64,000 nucleotides of DNA from Pseudomonas sp. TNT3. Its GTDB lineage: Bacteria > Pseudomonadota > Gammaproteobacteria > Pseudomonadales > Pseudomonadaceae. The stretch spans positions 1 through 64,000 of the forward strand of contig NZ_WFGV02000025.1 in assembly GCF_010095445.2 (NCBI RefSeq), read 5' to 3'. Within the stretch, counting starts at the first letter, position 1; every line of letters begins with the position of its first letter. Below the pieces are notes generated by a model. That model made no database searches and had not been told where the DNA came from. It saw nothing but the letters and a program-made list of their open reading frames with translations. Of this stretch, positions 41,142 to 48,789 are shown piece by piece. Both the position numbers and the translations under genes were made by a program.

Positions 41142-42254
41142 ATGAAGGCATTAGGTATGAAGATAGCTGGCAAGACCCTCCTCGCCATGTCCCTGATGGG
41201 CGTGATGGCAGGCGCAGTTCAGGCGGACGACAAGGTTCTGCACGTGTACAACTGGTCCGATTACATCGCACCGGATACCGTCAAGAAGTTCGAAGCCGAG
41301 TCGGGGATCAAGGTGGTCTACGACGTATTCGACAGTAACGAAACCCTTGAAGCCAAGTTGCTGGCAGGCAAGTCCGGCTACGACATCGTCGTACCGTCGA
41401 ACAACTTCCTGGCCAAGCAAATCAAGGCCGGCGTCTATCAGACACTCGACAAATCCAAACTGCCTCTGTGGAAAAACCTGAACCCGGATCTGCTCAAAGC
41501 GGTATCGGTCAGTGACCCGGGCAACGAACACGCGTTCCCGTACATGTGGGGTTCGATCGGTATCGGTTTCAACGCCGAGAAGGTCAAGGCTGCACTGGGG
41601 GCTGATGCACCTACAAATTCCTGGGACCTGATTTTCAAACCTGAAAACGCCGCCAAGTTGAAAGCGTGCGGGATCAGCGTCCTCGATTCGCCAACCGAGA
41701 TGATTCCGGTGGCGCTGCACTACCTGGGCTATCCGACCGACAGCCAGGACAAGAAGCAATTGGCTGAAGCCGAAGCACTGTTCCTTAAAGTCCGTCCTTC
41801 GATTGGCTACTTCCACTCGTCCAAGTACATCTCTGACCTGGCCAACGGCAACATCTGCGTAGCCATCGGTTACTCGGGTGACATCTACCAGGCCAAGTCC
41901 CGCGCGGCTGAAGCCGGCGACAAGGTGAAAGTCAGCTACAACATTCCGAAAGAAGGTGCCGGCAGCTTCTATGACATGGTCGCCATCCCTAAAGATGCCG
42001 AGAACGTCGAAGGTGCCTACAAGTTCATGACCTTCCTGATGAAGCCGGAAATCATGGCTGAAATCACTAACGCCGTACGCTTCCCGAACGGTAACTCCGC
42101 GGCAACACCGTTGGTTGATAAAGACATCACCAGCGACCCGGGCGTTTATCCGCCAGCGGATGTTCTGGCCAAGTTGTACGCGATTGCCGACTTGCCGGCC
42201 GCCACGCAGCGGATCCTGACCCGCAGCTGGACCAAGATCAAATCGGGTAAATAA
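41142..42254 (+). CDS. spuD: Polyamine ABC transporter binding protein (putrescine-type)
   Basis: 370 aa. The signal peptide is MKALGMKIAGKTLLAMSLMG, then VMAGAVQA. The mature PotF-like chain opens DDKVLHVYNWSDYIAPDTVK and has YDVFDSNETLEAKLLAG, FAYMWGSIGIG-type core FPYMWGSIGIGFNAEKV, and the closing TRSWTKIKSGK. The aromatic and acidic ligand residues of PotF-type sites (the WSDY start, the D in VFDSNE) are present. By order it equals SpuD, which favours putrescine in P. aeruginosa. TTGGAG precedes the ATG at 41142. Confidence 0.93.
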   Translation: MKALGMKIAGKTLLAMSLMGVMAGAVQADDKVLHVYNWSDYIAPDTVKKFEAESGIKVVYDVFDSNETLEAKLLAGKSGYDIVVPSNNFLAKQIKAGVYQTLDKSKLPLWKNLNPDLLKAVSVSDPGNEHAFPYMWGSIGIGFNAEKVKAALGADAPTNSWDLIFKPENAAKLKACGISVLDSPTEMIPVALHYLGYPTDSQDKKQLAEAEALFLKVRPSIGYFHSSKYISDLANGNICVAIGYSGDIYQAKSRAAEAGDKVKVSYNIPKEGAGSFYDMVAIPKDAENVEGAYKFMTFLMKPEIMAEITNAVRFPNGNSAATPLVDKDITSDPGVYPPADVLAKLYAIADLPAATQRILTRSWTKIKSGK

Positions 42255-42263
42255 GTAATAACC

Positions 42264-42381
42264 CTGTAGGAGCGAGCTTGCTCGCGAAAAAATTCGTAAC
42301 GCCGCGGGGTGTCAGGCACCACGCGTTATCGTTGACGACTATCGCGAGCAATCGAGCGTCGACCGGCTGCTCCTACAAGGG
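42264..42381. repeat. REP doublet (GTAGGAGCGAGCTTGCTCGCGA class) inside the spu operon
   Basis: CTGTAGGAGCGAGCTTGCTC, then GCGA, faces an inverted, partly degraded arm (TCGCGAGCAATCGAGCGTCG, then CGGCTGCTCCTACAAGGG). It separates the two binding-protein genes spuD and spuE. Confidence 0.8.
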
Positions 42382-42508
42382 TCTGCATAAAAGTTTTGCT
42401 GGAACGGTTTTTCGAGGGTAAGTTGCGCGCCGGTTTTGTTGCAGGGCTGCTAATGCTGTCATGTAACACGGGGCAACTTGGGCCCAACTAATTTTAGAGG
42501 ACCTCCAC

Positions 42509-43606
42509 TTGCCTATTTTTTCTTTGTTGCGCAATGCCCTGCTGGTTGGTGCCGGACTGACACTCGCTGTCAGTGTCCAGGCTGCCGGTACGGTGCATAT
42601 TTATAACTGGTCGGACTATATCGGTCAGACCACCCTGGCGGACTTCCAGAAAGAAACCGGCATCAAACCGGTGTATGACGTCTTCGATTCCAACGAAACC
42701 CTGGAAGGCAAATTGCTGGCCGGGCGTACCGGTTACGACGTCGTTGTGCCGTCCAACCACTTCCTCGGCAAGCAGATCAAGGCCGGCGCTTTCCAGAAGC
42801 TCGACAAGTCCCAACTGCCCAATTATTCGAACCTCGACCCGGTGCTGCTCAAGCGCCTGGAACAGAACGATCCGGGCAACCTGTATGCCGTGCCGTACCT
42901 GTGGGGCACTAACGGCATCGGTTACAACGTCGACAAGATCAAGGCAGTGCTGGGCGTCGACAAGATCGATTCGTGGGGCGTGTTGTTCGAACCGGAGAAC
43001 ATCAAGAAGCTGCAAAGCTGCGGTGTAGCCTTCCTGGATTCCGCCGATGAAATGATGCCGACGGTCCTCAACTACATGGGTCTGAACGCCAACAGCACTA
43101 ATCCCGAAGATTACAAAAAGGCTGAAGCCAAGTTGCTGGCTGTGCGGCCGTACGTCACGTACTTCCACTCTTCCAAATACATTGGGGACCTCGCCAACGG
43201 CGACATCTGCATCGCGATCGGTTTCTCCGGCGACATGTTCCAGGCCAAGAACCGCGCCGACGAAGCGAAGAAAGGCGTGAACATCGCCTACTCGATTCCG
43301 AAGGAAGGTGGCGCGCTGTGGTTCGACATGCTGGCGATTCCAAAGGACTCGTCCAACGTCAAGGAAGCTCACGCATTCATCAACTATCTGCTGAAACCTG
43401 AGGTGATCGCCCAGGTCAGTGATTACGTCGGCTACGCCAACCCTAACCCGGGGTCGGACAAGCTGATGGAGCAATCCATTCGCACCGACGAAGCGGTTTA
43501 TCCACCGCAAGCCGTCCTCGACAAGACCTATGTGTCCATCGAGTTACCACCAAACATTCAACGTTTGATGACCCGCAGCTGGACCAAGGTCAAGTCGGGT
43601 AAATAG
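42509..43606 (+). CDS. spuE: Polyamine ABC transporter binding protein (spermidine-type)
   Basis: 365 aa, paralogue of spuD. The signal peptide is MPIFSLLRNALLVGAGLTLA, then VSVQA, followed by AGTVHIYNWSDYIGQTTLAD. Shared family blocks are YDVFDSNETLEGKLLAGRTG, VPYLWGTNGIGYNVDKIK and LMTRSWTKVKSGK. The start is a TTG at 42509 with AGAGGA 6-11 nt upstream; no ATG would leave the signal peptide intact. In P. aeruginosa the second protein of this pair is spermidine-specific; the same split is assumed here from order only. Confidence 0.92.
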   Translation: MPIFSLLRNALLVGAGLTLAVSVQAAGTVHIYNWSDYIGQTTLADFQKETGIKPVYDVFDSNETLEGKLLAGRTGYDVVVPSNHFLGKQIKAGAFQKLDKSQLPNYSNLDPVLLKRLEQNDPGNLYAVPYLWGTNGIGYNVDKIKAVLGVDKIDSWGVLFEPENIKKLQSCGVAFLDSADEMMPTVLNYMGLNANSTNPEDYKKAEAKLLAVRPYVTYFHSSKYIGDLANGDICIAIGFSGDMFQAKNRADEAKKGVNIAYSIPKEGGALWFDMLAIPKDSSNVKEAHAFINYLLKPEVIAQVSDYVGYANPNPGSDKLMEQSIRTDEAVYPPQAVLDKTYVSIELPPNIQRLMTRSWTKVKSGK

Positions 43607-43679
43607 CTTCAAGGCTCAAACTATCCAAGGTTGGCTCACCTTGAGCGAACTGCACTCTTTTTTTCTGGGAGTTTCGTAA

Positions 43680-44822
43680 ATGGCAGTTGCCTCCGGCGCC
43701 TATAAGAAAGCCCTCGAGGGCGACCAGACACCTAAACAGGTGTTGGTCAAAATCGACCGGGTCACGAAGAAGTTCGACGAGACGATTGCCGTGGACGATG
43801 TGTCCCTGGAGATCAAGAAAGGCGAGATTTTCGCCTTGCTCGGCGGTTCGGGATCGGGCAAATCCACGTTACTGCGCATGCTCGCAGGTTTCGAGCGGCC
43901 TACGGAGGGGCGCATTTTCCTCGATGGCGTAGACATCACCGACATGCCGCCTTACGAGCGGCCGATCAACATGATGTTCCAGTCCTACGCCTTGTTCCCG
44001 CACATGACCGTGGCGCAGAACATCGCCTTCGGCCTCAAGCAGGACAAGATTCCCGCCGCTGAAGTCGATGCTCGCGTGGCTGAAATGCTCAAGCTGGTAC
44101 AGATGAGCCAGTACGCCAAGCGCAAGCCGCACCAATTGTCCGGCGGTCAGCGTCAGCGTGTGGCACTCGCCCGTTCCCTGGCCAAGCGCCCGAAACTGTT
44201 GCTGCTCGACGAACCGATGGGTGCGCTGGACAAGAAGCTGCGTTCGCAAATGCAGCTGGAGCTGGTCGAGATCATCGAGCGCGTCGGCGTAACCTGCGTC
44301 ATGGTGACCCACGACCAGGAAGAGGCCATGACCATGGCCGAGCGTATCGCGATCATGCACTTGGGCTGGATCGCCCAGATCGGCAGCCCGATCGACATCT
44401 ATGAAACCCCGACCAGCCGCCTGGTCTGCGAATTCATCGGCAACGTCAACATCTTCGAAGGCGAAGTAATCGACGACGCGGAAGGTCACGCGATCATTAC
44501 CTGCAAGGACCTGGACCGGAAAATCTACGTCGGCCACGGCATCAGCACCTCGGTGCAGGACAAGTCGGTCACCTACGCAATCCGTCCGGAAAAACTGCTG
44601 GTTACTGCAGACATGCCGACCTGCGAATACAACTGGTCCAGCGGCAAGGTCCACGACATCGCCTACCTCGGCGGTCACTCGGTGTTCTACGTTGAATTGC
44701 CAAGCGGCAAGCTGGTGCAGTCCTTCGTGGCGAATGCTGAACGCCGTGGCCAGCGTCCGACCTGGGGTGATCAGGTCTACGTGTACTGGGAAGACGACAG
44801 CGGCGTGGTGCTTCGCTCATGA
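43680..44822 (+). CDS. spuF: Polyamine ABC transporter ATPase
   Basis: 380 aa, PotA/PotG type. The ABC domain has Walker A GGSGSGKSTLL, Q-loop MMFQSYALFPHM, signature LSGGQRQRVALARSL, Walker B LLLLDEPMGALDK and H-loop VTHDQEEAMTMAERI. The C-terminal 120 residues form the regulatory TOBE_2 domain (VTYAIRPEKLLVTADMPTCE, then VYVYWEDDSGVVL). It energises polyamine import. The start has an A-rich spacer with GGGAG upstream, and its stop overlaps spuG by 4 bp. Confidence 0.96.
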   Translation: MAVASGAYKKALEGDQTPKQVLVKIDRVTKKFDETIAVDDVSLEIKKGEIFALLGGSGSGKSTLLRMLAGFERPTEGRIFLDGVDITDMPPYERPINMMFQSYALFPHMTVAQNIAFGLKQDKIPAAEVDARVAEMLKLVQMSQYAKRKPHQLSGGQRQRVALARSLAKRPKLLLLDEPMGALDKKLRSQMQLELVEIIERVGVTCVMVTHDQEEAMTMAERIAIMHLGWIAQIGSPIDIYETPTSRLVCEFIGNVNIFEGEVIDDAEGHAIITCKDLDRKIYVGHGISTSVQDKSVTYAIRPEKLLVTADMPTCEYNWSSGKVHDIAYLGGHSVFYVELPSGKLVQSFVANAERRGQRPTWGDQVYVYWEDDSGVVLRS

Positions 44823-45739
44823 ACATGCGCAAATTCAAACGCCGCCTCAATCGAATAATTCCCGGTGGCCGCCAGTTGGTCATCGGGGTTCCGTTCATTT
44901 GGCTGTTCCTGTTCTTCATGCTGCCGTTCTTCATCGTTCTGAAGATCAGCTTCGCCGAAGCCGACGTGGCCATCCCGCCGTACACCGAGATCTACAACTT
45001 CGTTGACCAGAAGCTGCAGGTGCTGCTCAACCTGGGCAACTACGCGATGCTCGGCGACGACGAGTTGTACATCGCCGCGTACCTGGGCTCGTTGAAGATG
45101 GCGCTGATCAGCACCGTCCTCTGCCTGCTGATCGGTTATCCAATGGCCTATGCCATCGCCAGTGCCCGCAAAGAAATGCAAACGGTGCTGGTGCTGCTGA
45201 TCATGATGCCGACCTGGACCGCGATCCTGATTCGCGTGTATGCGTGGATGGGCATCCTCAGCAACAACGGTCTGCTCAACGGTTTCCTGATGACCATGGG
45301 CTGGATCAATGAACCGCTGCAGATCCTCAATACCAACCTCGCGGTGTATATCGGCGTGGTGTATTCCTATCTGCCGTTCATGATCCTGCCGCTCTACGCC
45401 AACCTGGTGAAGCACGACAACAGCCTGCTGGAAGCCGCGTCCGACCTCGGTTCGAGCACCTTCAACAGCTTCTGGAAAATCACCATTCCCCTGTCCAAGA
45501 ACGGCATTGTCGCTGGCTGCATGCTGGTGTTCATTCCCGTCGTGGGCGAGTTCGTGATCCCGGAACTGCTGGGCGGTCCGGAAACCCTGATGATCGGTAA
45601 AGTGCTCTGGCAAGAGTTCTTCAATAACCGTGACTGGCCGGTGGCGTCTGCCCTGGCGGTGGTGATGCTGGCGATCCTGATTGTGCCGATCATTCTGTTC
45701 AACCGTAGCCAGGCCAAAGAAATGGAGGGCAAAGAATGA
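44819..45739 (+). CDS. spuG: Polyamine ABC transporter permease (PotH/PotB type)
   Basis: 306 aa with about six membrane helices (QLVIGVPFIWLFLFFMLPFF, then VLCLLIGYPMAYAIA, and VLVLLIMMPTWTAILIRVYA). The coupling loop is EAASDLGSSTFNSFWKITIP. It is the first of the two permease subunits expected in polyamine importers. It overlaps spuF and spuH by 4 bp each, so the three membrane-complex subunits are translationally coupled. Confidence 0.95.
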   Translation: MNMRKFKRRLNRIIPGGRQLVIGVPFIWLFLFFMLPFFIVLKISFAEADVAIPPYTEIYNFVDQKLQVLLNLGNYAMLGDDELYIAAYLGSLKMALISTVLCLLIGYPMAYAIASARKEMQTVLVLLIMMPTWTAILIRVYAWMGILSNNGLLNGFLMTMGWINEPLQILNTNLAVYIGVVYSYLPFMILPLYANLVKHDNSLLEAASDLGSSTFNSFWKITIPLSKNGIVAGCMLVFIPVVGEFVIPELLGGPETLMIGKVLWQEFFNNRDWPVASALAVVMLAILIVPIILFNRSQAKEMEGKE

Positions 45740-46626
45740 AGCGCTTCCGTTTCTCAAGCTTCATGTTGGTAGTGGGTCTGCTGTTCATCTACGCGCCGAT
45801 GCTGATCCTGGTGATCTACTCGTTCAACGCTTCCAAACTGGTGACGGTGTGGGGCGGCTGGTCGATCAAGTGGTACGTCGGCCTGATGGATAACACCCAA
45901 CTGATGGGCTCGGTGCTGCGCTCGCTGGAAATCGCCTGCTACACGGCGATTGCGGCAGTCGCGCTGGGTACACTGGCAGCTTTCGTGCTGACCCGTATCA
46001 CCCACTTCAAGGGTCGCACGCTGTTCGGTGGCCTGGTCACCGCGCCGCTGGTAATGCCTGAGGTGATCACCGGTCTGTCGCTGTTGCTGCTGTTCGTGGC
46101 GATGGCGCAGATGATCGGCTGGCCGCAGGAGCGCGGCATCGTCACCATCTGGATTGCCCACACGACGTTCTGTGCGGCGTACGTGGCGGTCGTGGTGTCG
46201 GCGCGCTTGCGTGAGCTGGACCTGTCCATCGAAGAGGCAGCCATGGACCTGGGGGCGCGGCCATGGAAGGTGTTCTTCCTGATCACCATCCCTATGATCG
46301 CGCCTTCGCTGGCGGCGGGCGGCATGATGTCCTTCGCGTTGTCGCTGGATGACCTGGTGTTGGCGAGCTTCGTGTCCGGCCCGGGCTCGACGACCTTGCC
46401 GATGGAAGTGTTCTCGGCGGTGCGTCTGGGCGTGAAGCCTGAGATCAACGCCGTGGCCAGCCTGATTCTGCTGGCGGTGTCGCTGGTGACGTTCCTGGTC
46501 TGGTTCTTCAGCCGCCGTGCCGAAGAGTCGCGCAAGAAGGCGATTCAGCAAGCGATCGAAGAAAGTGCTGCGGATTCGTGGAAGCAACCGGACGTGCGTC
46601 GCGCGCAGGCACCGGAAGCGGTTTGA
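45736..46626 (+). CDS. spuH: Polyamine ABC transporter permease (PotI/PotC type)
   Basis: 296 aa with about six membrane helices beginning FMLVVGLLFIYAPMLILVIY. The coupling loop is EAAMDLGARPWKVFFLITIP. It completes the SpuDEFGH importer (one ATPase, two permeases, two binding proteins). The last 35 residues (RRAEESRKKAIQQAIEESAA) form a long charged cytoplasmic helix. A palindromic REP half with a T run follows and probably ends the operon. Confidence 0.95.
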   Translation: MKRFRFSSFMLVVGLLFIYAPMLILVIYSFNASKLVTVWGGWSIKWYVGLMDNTQLMGSVLRSLEIACYTAIAAVALGTLAAFVLTRITHFKGRTLFGGLVTAPLVMPEVITGLSLLLLFVAMAQMIGWPQERGIVTIWIAHTTFCAAYVAVVVSARLRELDLSIEEAAMDLGARPWKVFFLITIPMIAPSLAAGGMMSFALSLDDLVLASFVSGPGSTTLPMEVFSAVRLGVKPEINAVASLILLAVSLVTFLVWFFSRRAEESRKKAIQQAIEESAADSWKQPDVRRAQAPEAV

Positions 46627-46672
46627 GTCTGACGTCGGGTTGACCACGATCTTGTGGTTAACCCTAAAACCA

Positions 46673-46705
46673 TGTGGGAGCGGGCTTGCCCGCTCCCACA
46701 GGTTT
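46673..46705 (+). terminator. Single REP hairpin acting as terminator after spuH
   Basis: TGTGGGAGCGGG-cttg-CCCGCTCCCACA is a perfect 12-bp stem followed by GGTTTTT. It carries the sequence of the GTGGGAGCGGGCTTGCCCGC REP class but is a single unit. It faces the convergent HD-domain gene. Confidence 0.75.
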
Positions 46706-46713
46706 TTCAACAG

Positions 46714-47355
46714 TCAGGAAACCCAAGGCGACTTGCGAATAATCTCGACAAAGTTCATCGGCTTGAAGCCCGGCTCACTGTCCACCAGCACGTCCGCGTT
46801 CACGGTGCCGAACGTCGTGTCCGGTTTGTGTTTGAAGCCGTTGGCGAAGGCGCACAGGATGCACTCCTTGAACCCGTCACCCCGTGGATGCGCATGCACC
46901 ACTGCCTCTCGCTGCCCGTTGGAAAACGCCGCGTAGTCGATACCCAGCACATCCATCTCGACCCCGGCAGTGACCAGCGCCACGTTGGGCCGCAAGTGTT
47001 GCGGCACGCCCGGTGTGGTGTGCAGGGCAATCGACAGCCACACTTGTTCGATATCGTCATCCGAAAGACCGTAAGGTTTCAGGAATGCCTTGGCGGCGTT
47101 GGCGCTGTCGACTTCAAAGCGTTCATCGTCAGTGCGATGACCTTCCACCAATCCCAGATCATGGAACATCGCGCCGACGTAAAGCAGCTCGGGATTGTAT
47201 TCAAGCTGCTTGCGTTCACCGCTCAGGGCGCCAAATAAAAACACCCGGCGGGAGTGGTGGTACAGCAAGTCGGATTCGACGTCGCGGATGTACTCGGTAG
47301 TGGCCCTGGCGAATGCGCTGTCGGGGATTTTGATACCGGCGATGATGCTGCTCAT
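46714..47355 (-). CDS. HD-domain phosphohydrolase-like protein
   Basis: 213 aa. The HD metal ligands appear as LLYHHSRRVFLFGAL (first His), VGAMFHDLGLVEGHR (His-Asp) and later LSIALHTTPGVPQH and VEMDVLGID. This is a compact cytosolic HD fold like those annotated as phosphohydrolases with unknown substrate. GAGGAAAG lies 7-14 nt before the ATG at 47355; an extension to 47463 has no domain sequence. It is monocistronic and convergent with the spu operon, with nothing to tie it to polyamines. Confidence 0.9.
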   Translation of the reverse strand: MSSIIAGIKIPDSAFARATTEYIRDVESDLLYHHSRRVFLFGALSGERKQLEYNPELLYVGAMFHDLGLVEGHRTDDERFEVDSANAAKAFLKPYGLSDDDIEQVWLSIALHTTPGVPQHLRPNVALVTAGVEMDVLGIDYAAFSNGQREAVVHAHPRGDGFKECILCAFANGFKHKPDTTFGTVNADVLVDSEPGFKPMNFVEIIRKSPWVS

Positions 47356-47531
47356 GGGTGCTTTCCTCGTGGGGAACGCCGTGGCGGCGCTGATGGAACA
47401 AGTCTGTTCCCGCCCCCCTGAGCGGACAATCGATGCATGGCTGCGATCCTTGCCAATGAGCATGCATATCGCGCCAACCTCGCTTGTCAGGCGTGGATTG
47501 GCTACGGTGAGTCGCAGTCAGAGCGCTTTTT

Positions 47532-47664
47532 GTGGCGAGGGAGCTTGCTCCCGCTTGGCTGCGAAGCAGCCACAAAAGAAATGCAATGGAATTCTGCCAG
47601 GCATACCGCATCCTACGGTTTTGCGACTGCTACGCAGTCGAGCGGGAGCAAGCTCCCTCGCCAC
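47532..47664. repeat. REP doublet (GTGGCGAGGGAGCTTGCTCCCGCT class)
   Basis: GTGGCGAGGGAGCTTGCTCC faces GGAGCAAGCTCCCTCGCCAC, with arms extended by GGCTGCGAAGCAGCC and GACTGCTACGCAGTC. It lies in the divergent gap between the HD gene and the GlxA-type gene, so both promoters must fit around it. Confidence 0.87.
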
Positions 47665-47697
47665 AGGTATACGTGTTCTTCAGAGGCATTTTGAGAC

Positions 47698-48663
47698 ATG
47701 AGTAAAACCGTTGCCATCGTGGTATTCGCCGGTGTTCAGTCGCTGGACGTTACCGGCCCCATGGATGTGTTTTCCGAGGCCAATCGTTTCCTGCCTCCTC
47801 AGGATCACTATCGGCTGGATGTCATCGGCGTCGAGCGCGGGGTTATGCCTTGTTCCAACGGCTTGTCGCTCAATGCCCATCGCCATTTCAGCGAGGCGCT
47901 GGAAGCTTACGACCTGTTGCTGGTGGCCGGTGGGCCGCAGTTGCCCTTCATGAATTTCAGCCCGACTTTCGATGCCTGGCTGCGTGACGCCTGCGCGCGG
48001 GCGAAACGCTTTGGTTCGATCTGCAACGGCGCCTTCATGCTCGCCCGGGCAGGGTTGCTGGAGAGGCGGACCGTGACGACGCATTGGGGCGATGCGGCGG
48101 CATTGGCTGCGTTGTATCCGTCGACACAGGTGGACGCCGATCGTCTTTACGTGCAGGACGCCGAGCTCTTTACGTCGGCAGGGGTCACGGCAGGGATCGA
48201 TTTGTCGCTGTATCTGCTGGCCCAGGATCACGGCCCGGAAGTCGCGTTGAGCGTGGCGAAGCGACTGGTGGTGTTCACGCAGCGCTCGGGCGGGCAATCG
48301 CAATTCAGCCCGTTCCTGACCCCGCACGCTGAACCGACGTCGGCGGTGGCATTGGTTCAGCTTTACGTTCTGGCAAATCTCAATGGCGATCTGACCCTAG
48401 CCGACCTGGCCAATGCCGCCAACATGAGCGCCCGCAACTTTTCCCGGGTGTTTGCCAAGGAAGCAAAAATCACCCCGGCGGAGTTTGTCGAGCGGGCGAG
48501 GGTGGATGCAGCACGGGTGATGCTCGAAAGCACCGCTTCGCCACTCAAGACAGTGGCGTATCAGTGCGGTTTCCGCGATGCACAACACATGCGCAGTGTG
48601 TTCAATCGTCGGCTTGGGGTAACGCCGCAGCAGTTCAGGTTGAATTTTGCGGCGATGGTTTGA
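47698..48663 (+). CDS. GlxA-family AraC-type transcriptional regulator (DJ-1/PfpI fused to HTH)
   Basis: 321 aa. The N-terminal DJ-1/PfpI amidotransferase-like domain (about residues 1-190) has the nucleophile-elbow cysteine C109 in GSICNGAFMLARAGLL. The C-terminal AraC double HTH (about 215-315) includes LADLANAANMSARNFSRVFA and AYQCGFRDAQHMRSVFNRRL. GlxA-type regulators such as GbdR and ArgR of pseudomonads often sense amines or amino acids; the ligand here is unknown. GAGG lies 10 nt upstream of the ATG. Its neighbours do not reveal a target. Confidence 0.93.
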   Translation: MSKTVAIVVFAGVQSLDVTGPMDVFSEANRFLPPQDHYRLDVIGVERGVMPCSNGLSLNAHRHFSEALEAYDLLLVAGGPQLPFMNFSPTFDAWLRDACARAKRFGSICNGAFMLARAGLLERRTVTTHWGDAAALAALYPSTQVDADRLYVQDAELFTSAGVTAGIDLSLYLLAQDHGPEVALSVAKRLVVFTQRSGGQSQFSPFLTPHAEPTSAVALVQLYVLANLNGDLTLADLANAANMSARNFSRVFAKEAKITPAEFVERARVDAARVMLESTASPLKTVAYQCGFRDAQHMRSVFNRRLGVTPQQFRLNFAAMV

Positions 48664-48686
48664 TCCGGAATGTGTGTTGTTCATAT

Positions 48687-48772
48687 GGGCCCCATCGCTA
48701 GCAGGCTGGCCCCCACATTTGGTTCGGTGCGCGCAGTTCCATTGTGGGAGCTAGCCTGCTAGCGATGGGGCC
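48687..48772. repeat. REP doublet (GGAGCTAGCCTGCTAGCGATGG class)
   Basis: GGCCCCATCGCTAGCAGGCT faces its inverted copy AGCCTGCTAGCGATGGGGCC. This is a variant with CTAGC in the stem in place of GCTCGC. It separates the convergent GlxA-type and acylase genes. Confidence 0.85.
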
Positions 48773-48789
48773 AGTCCAGTCCGAAGGTT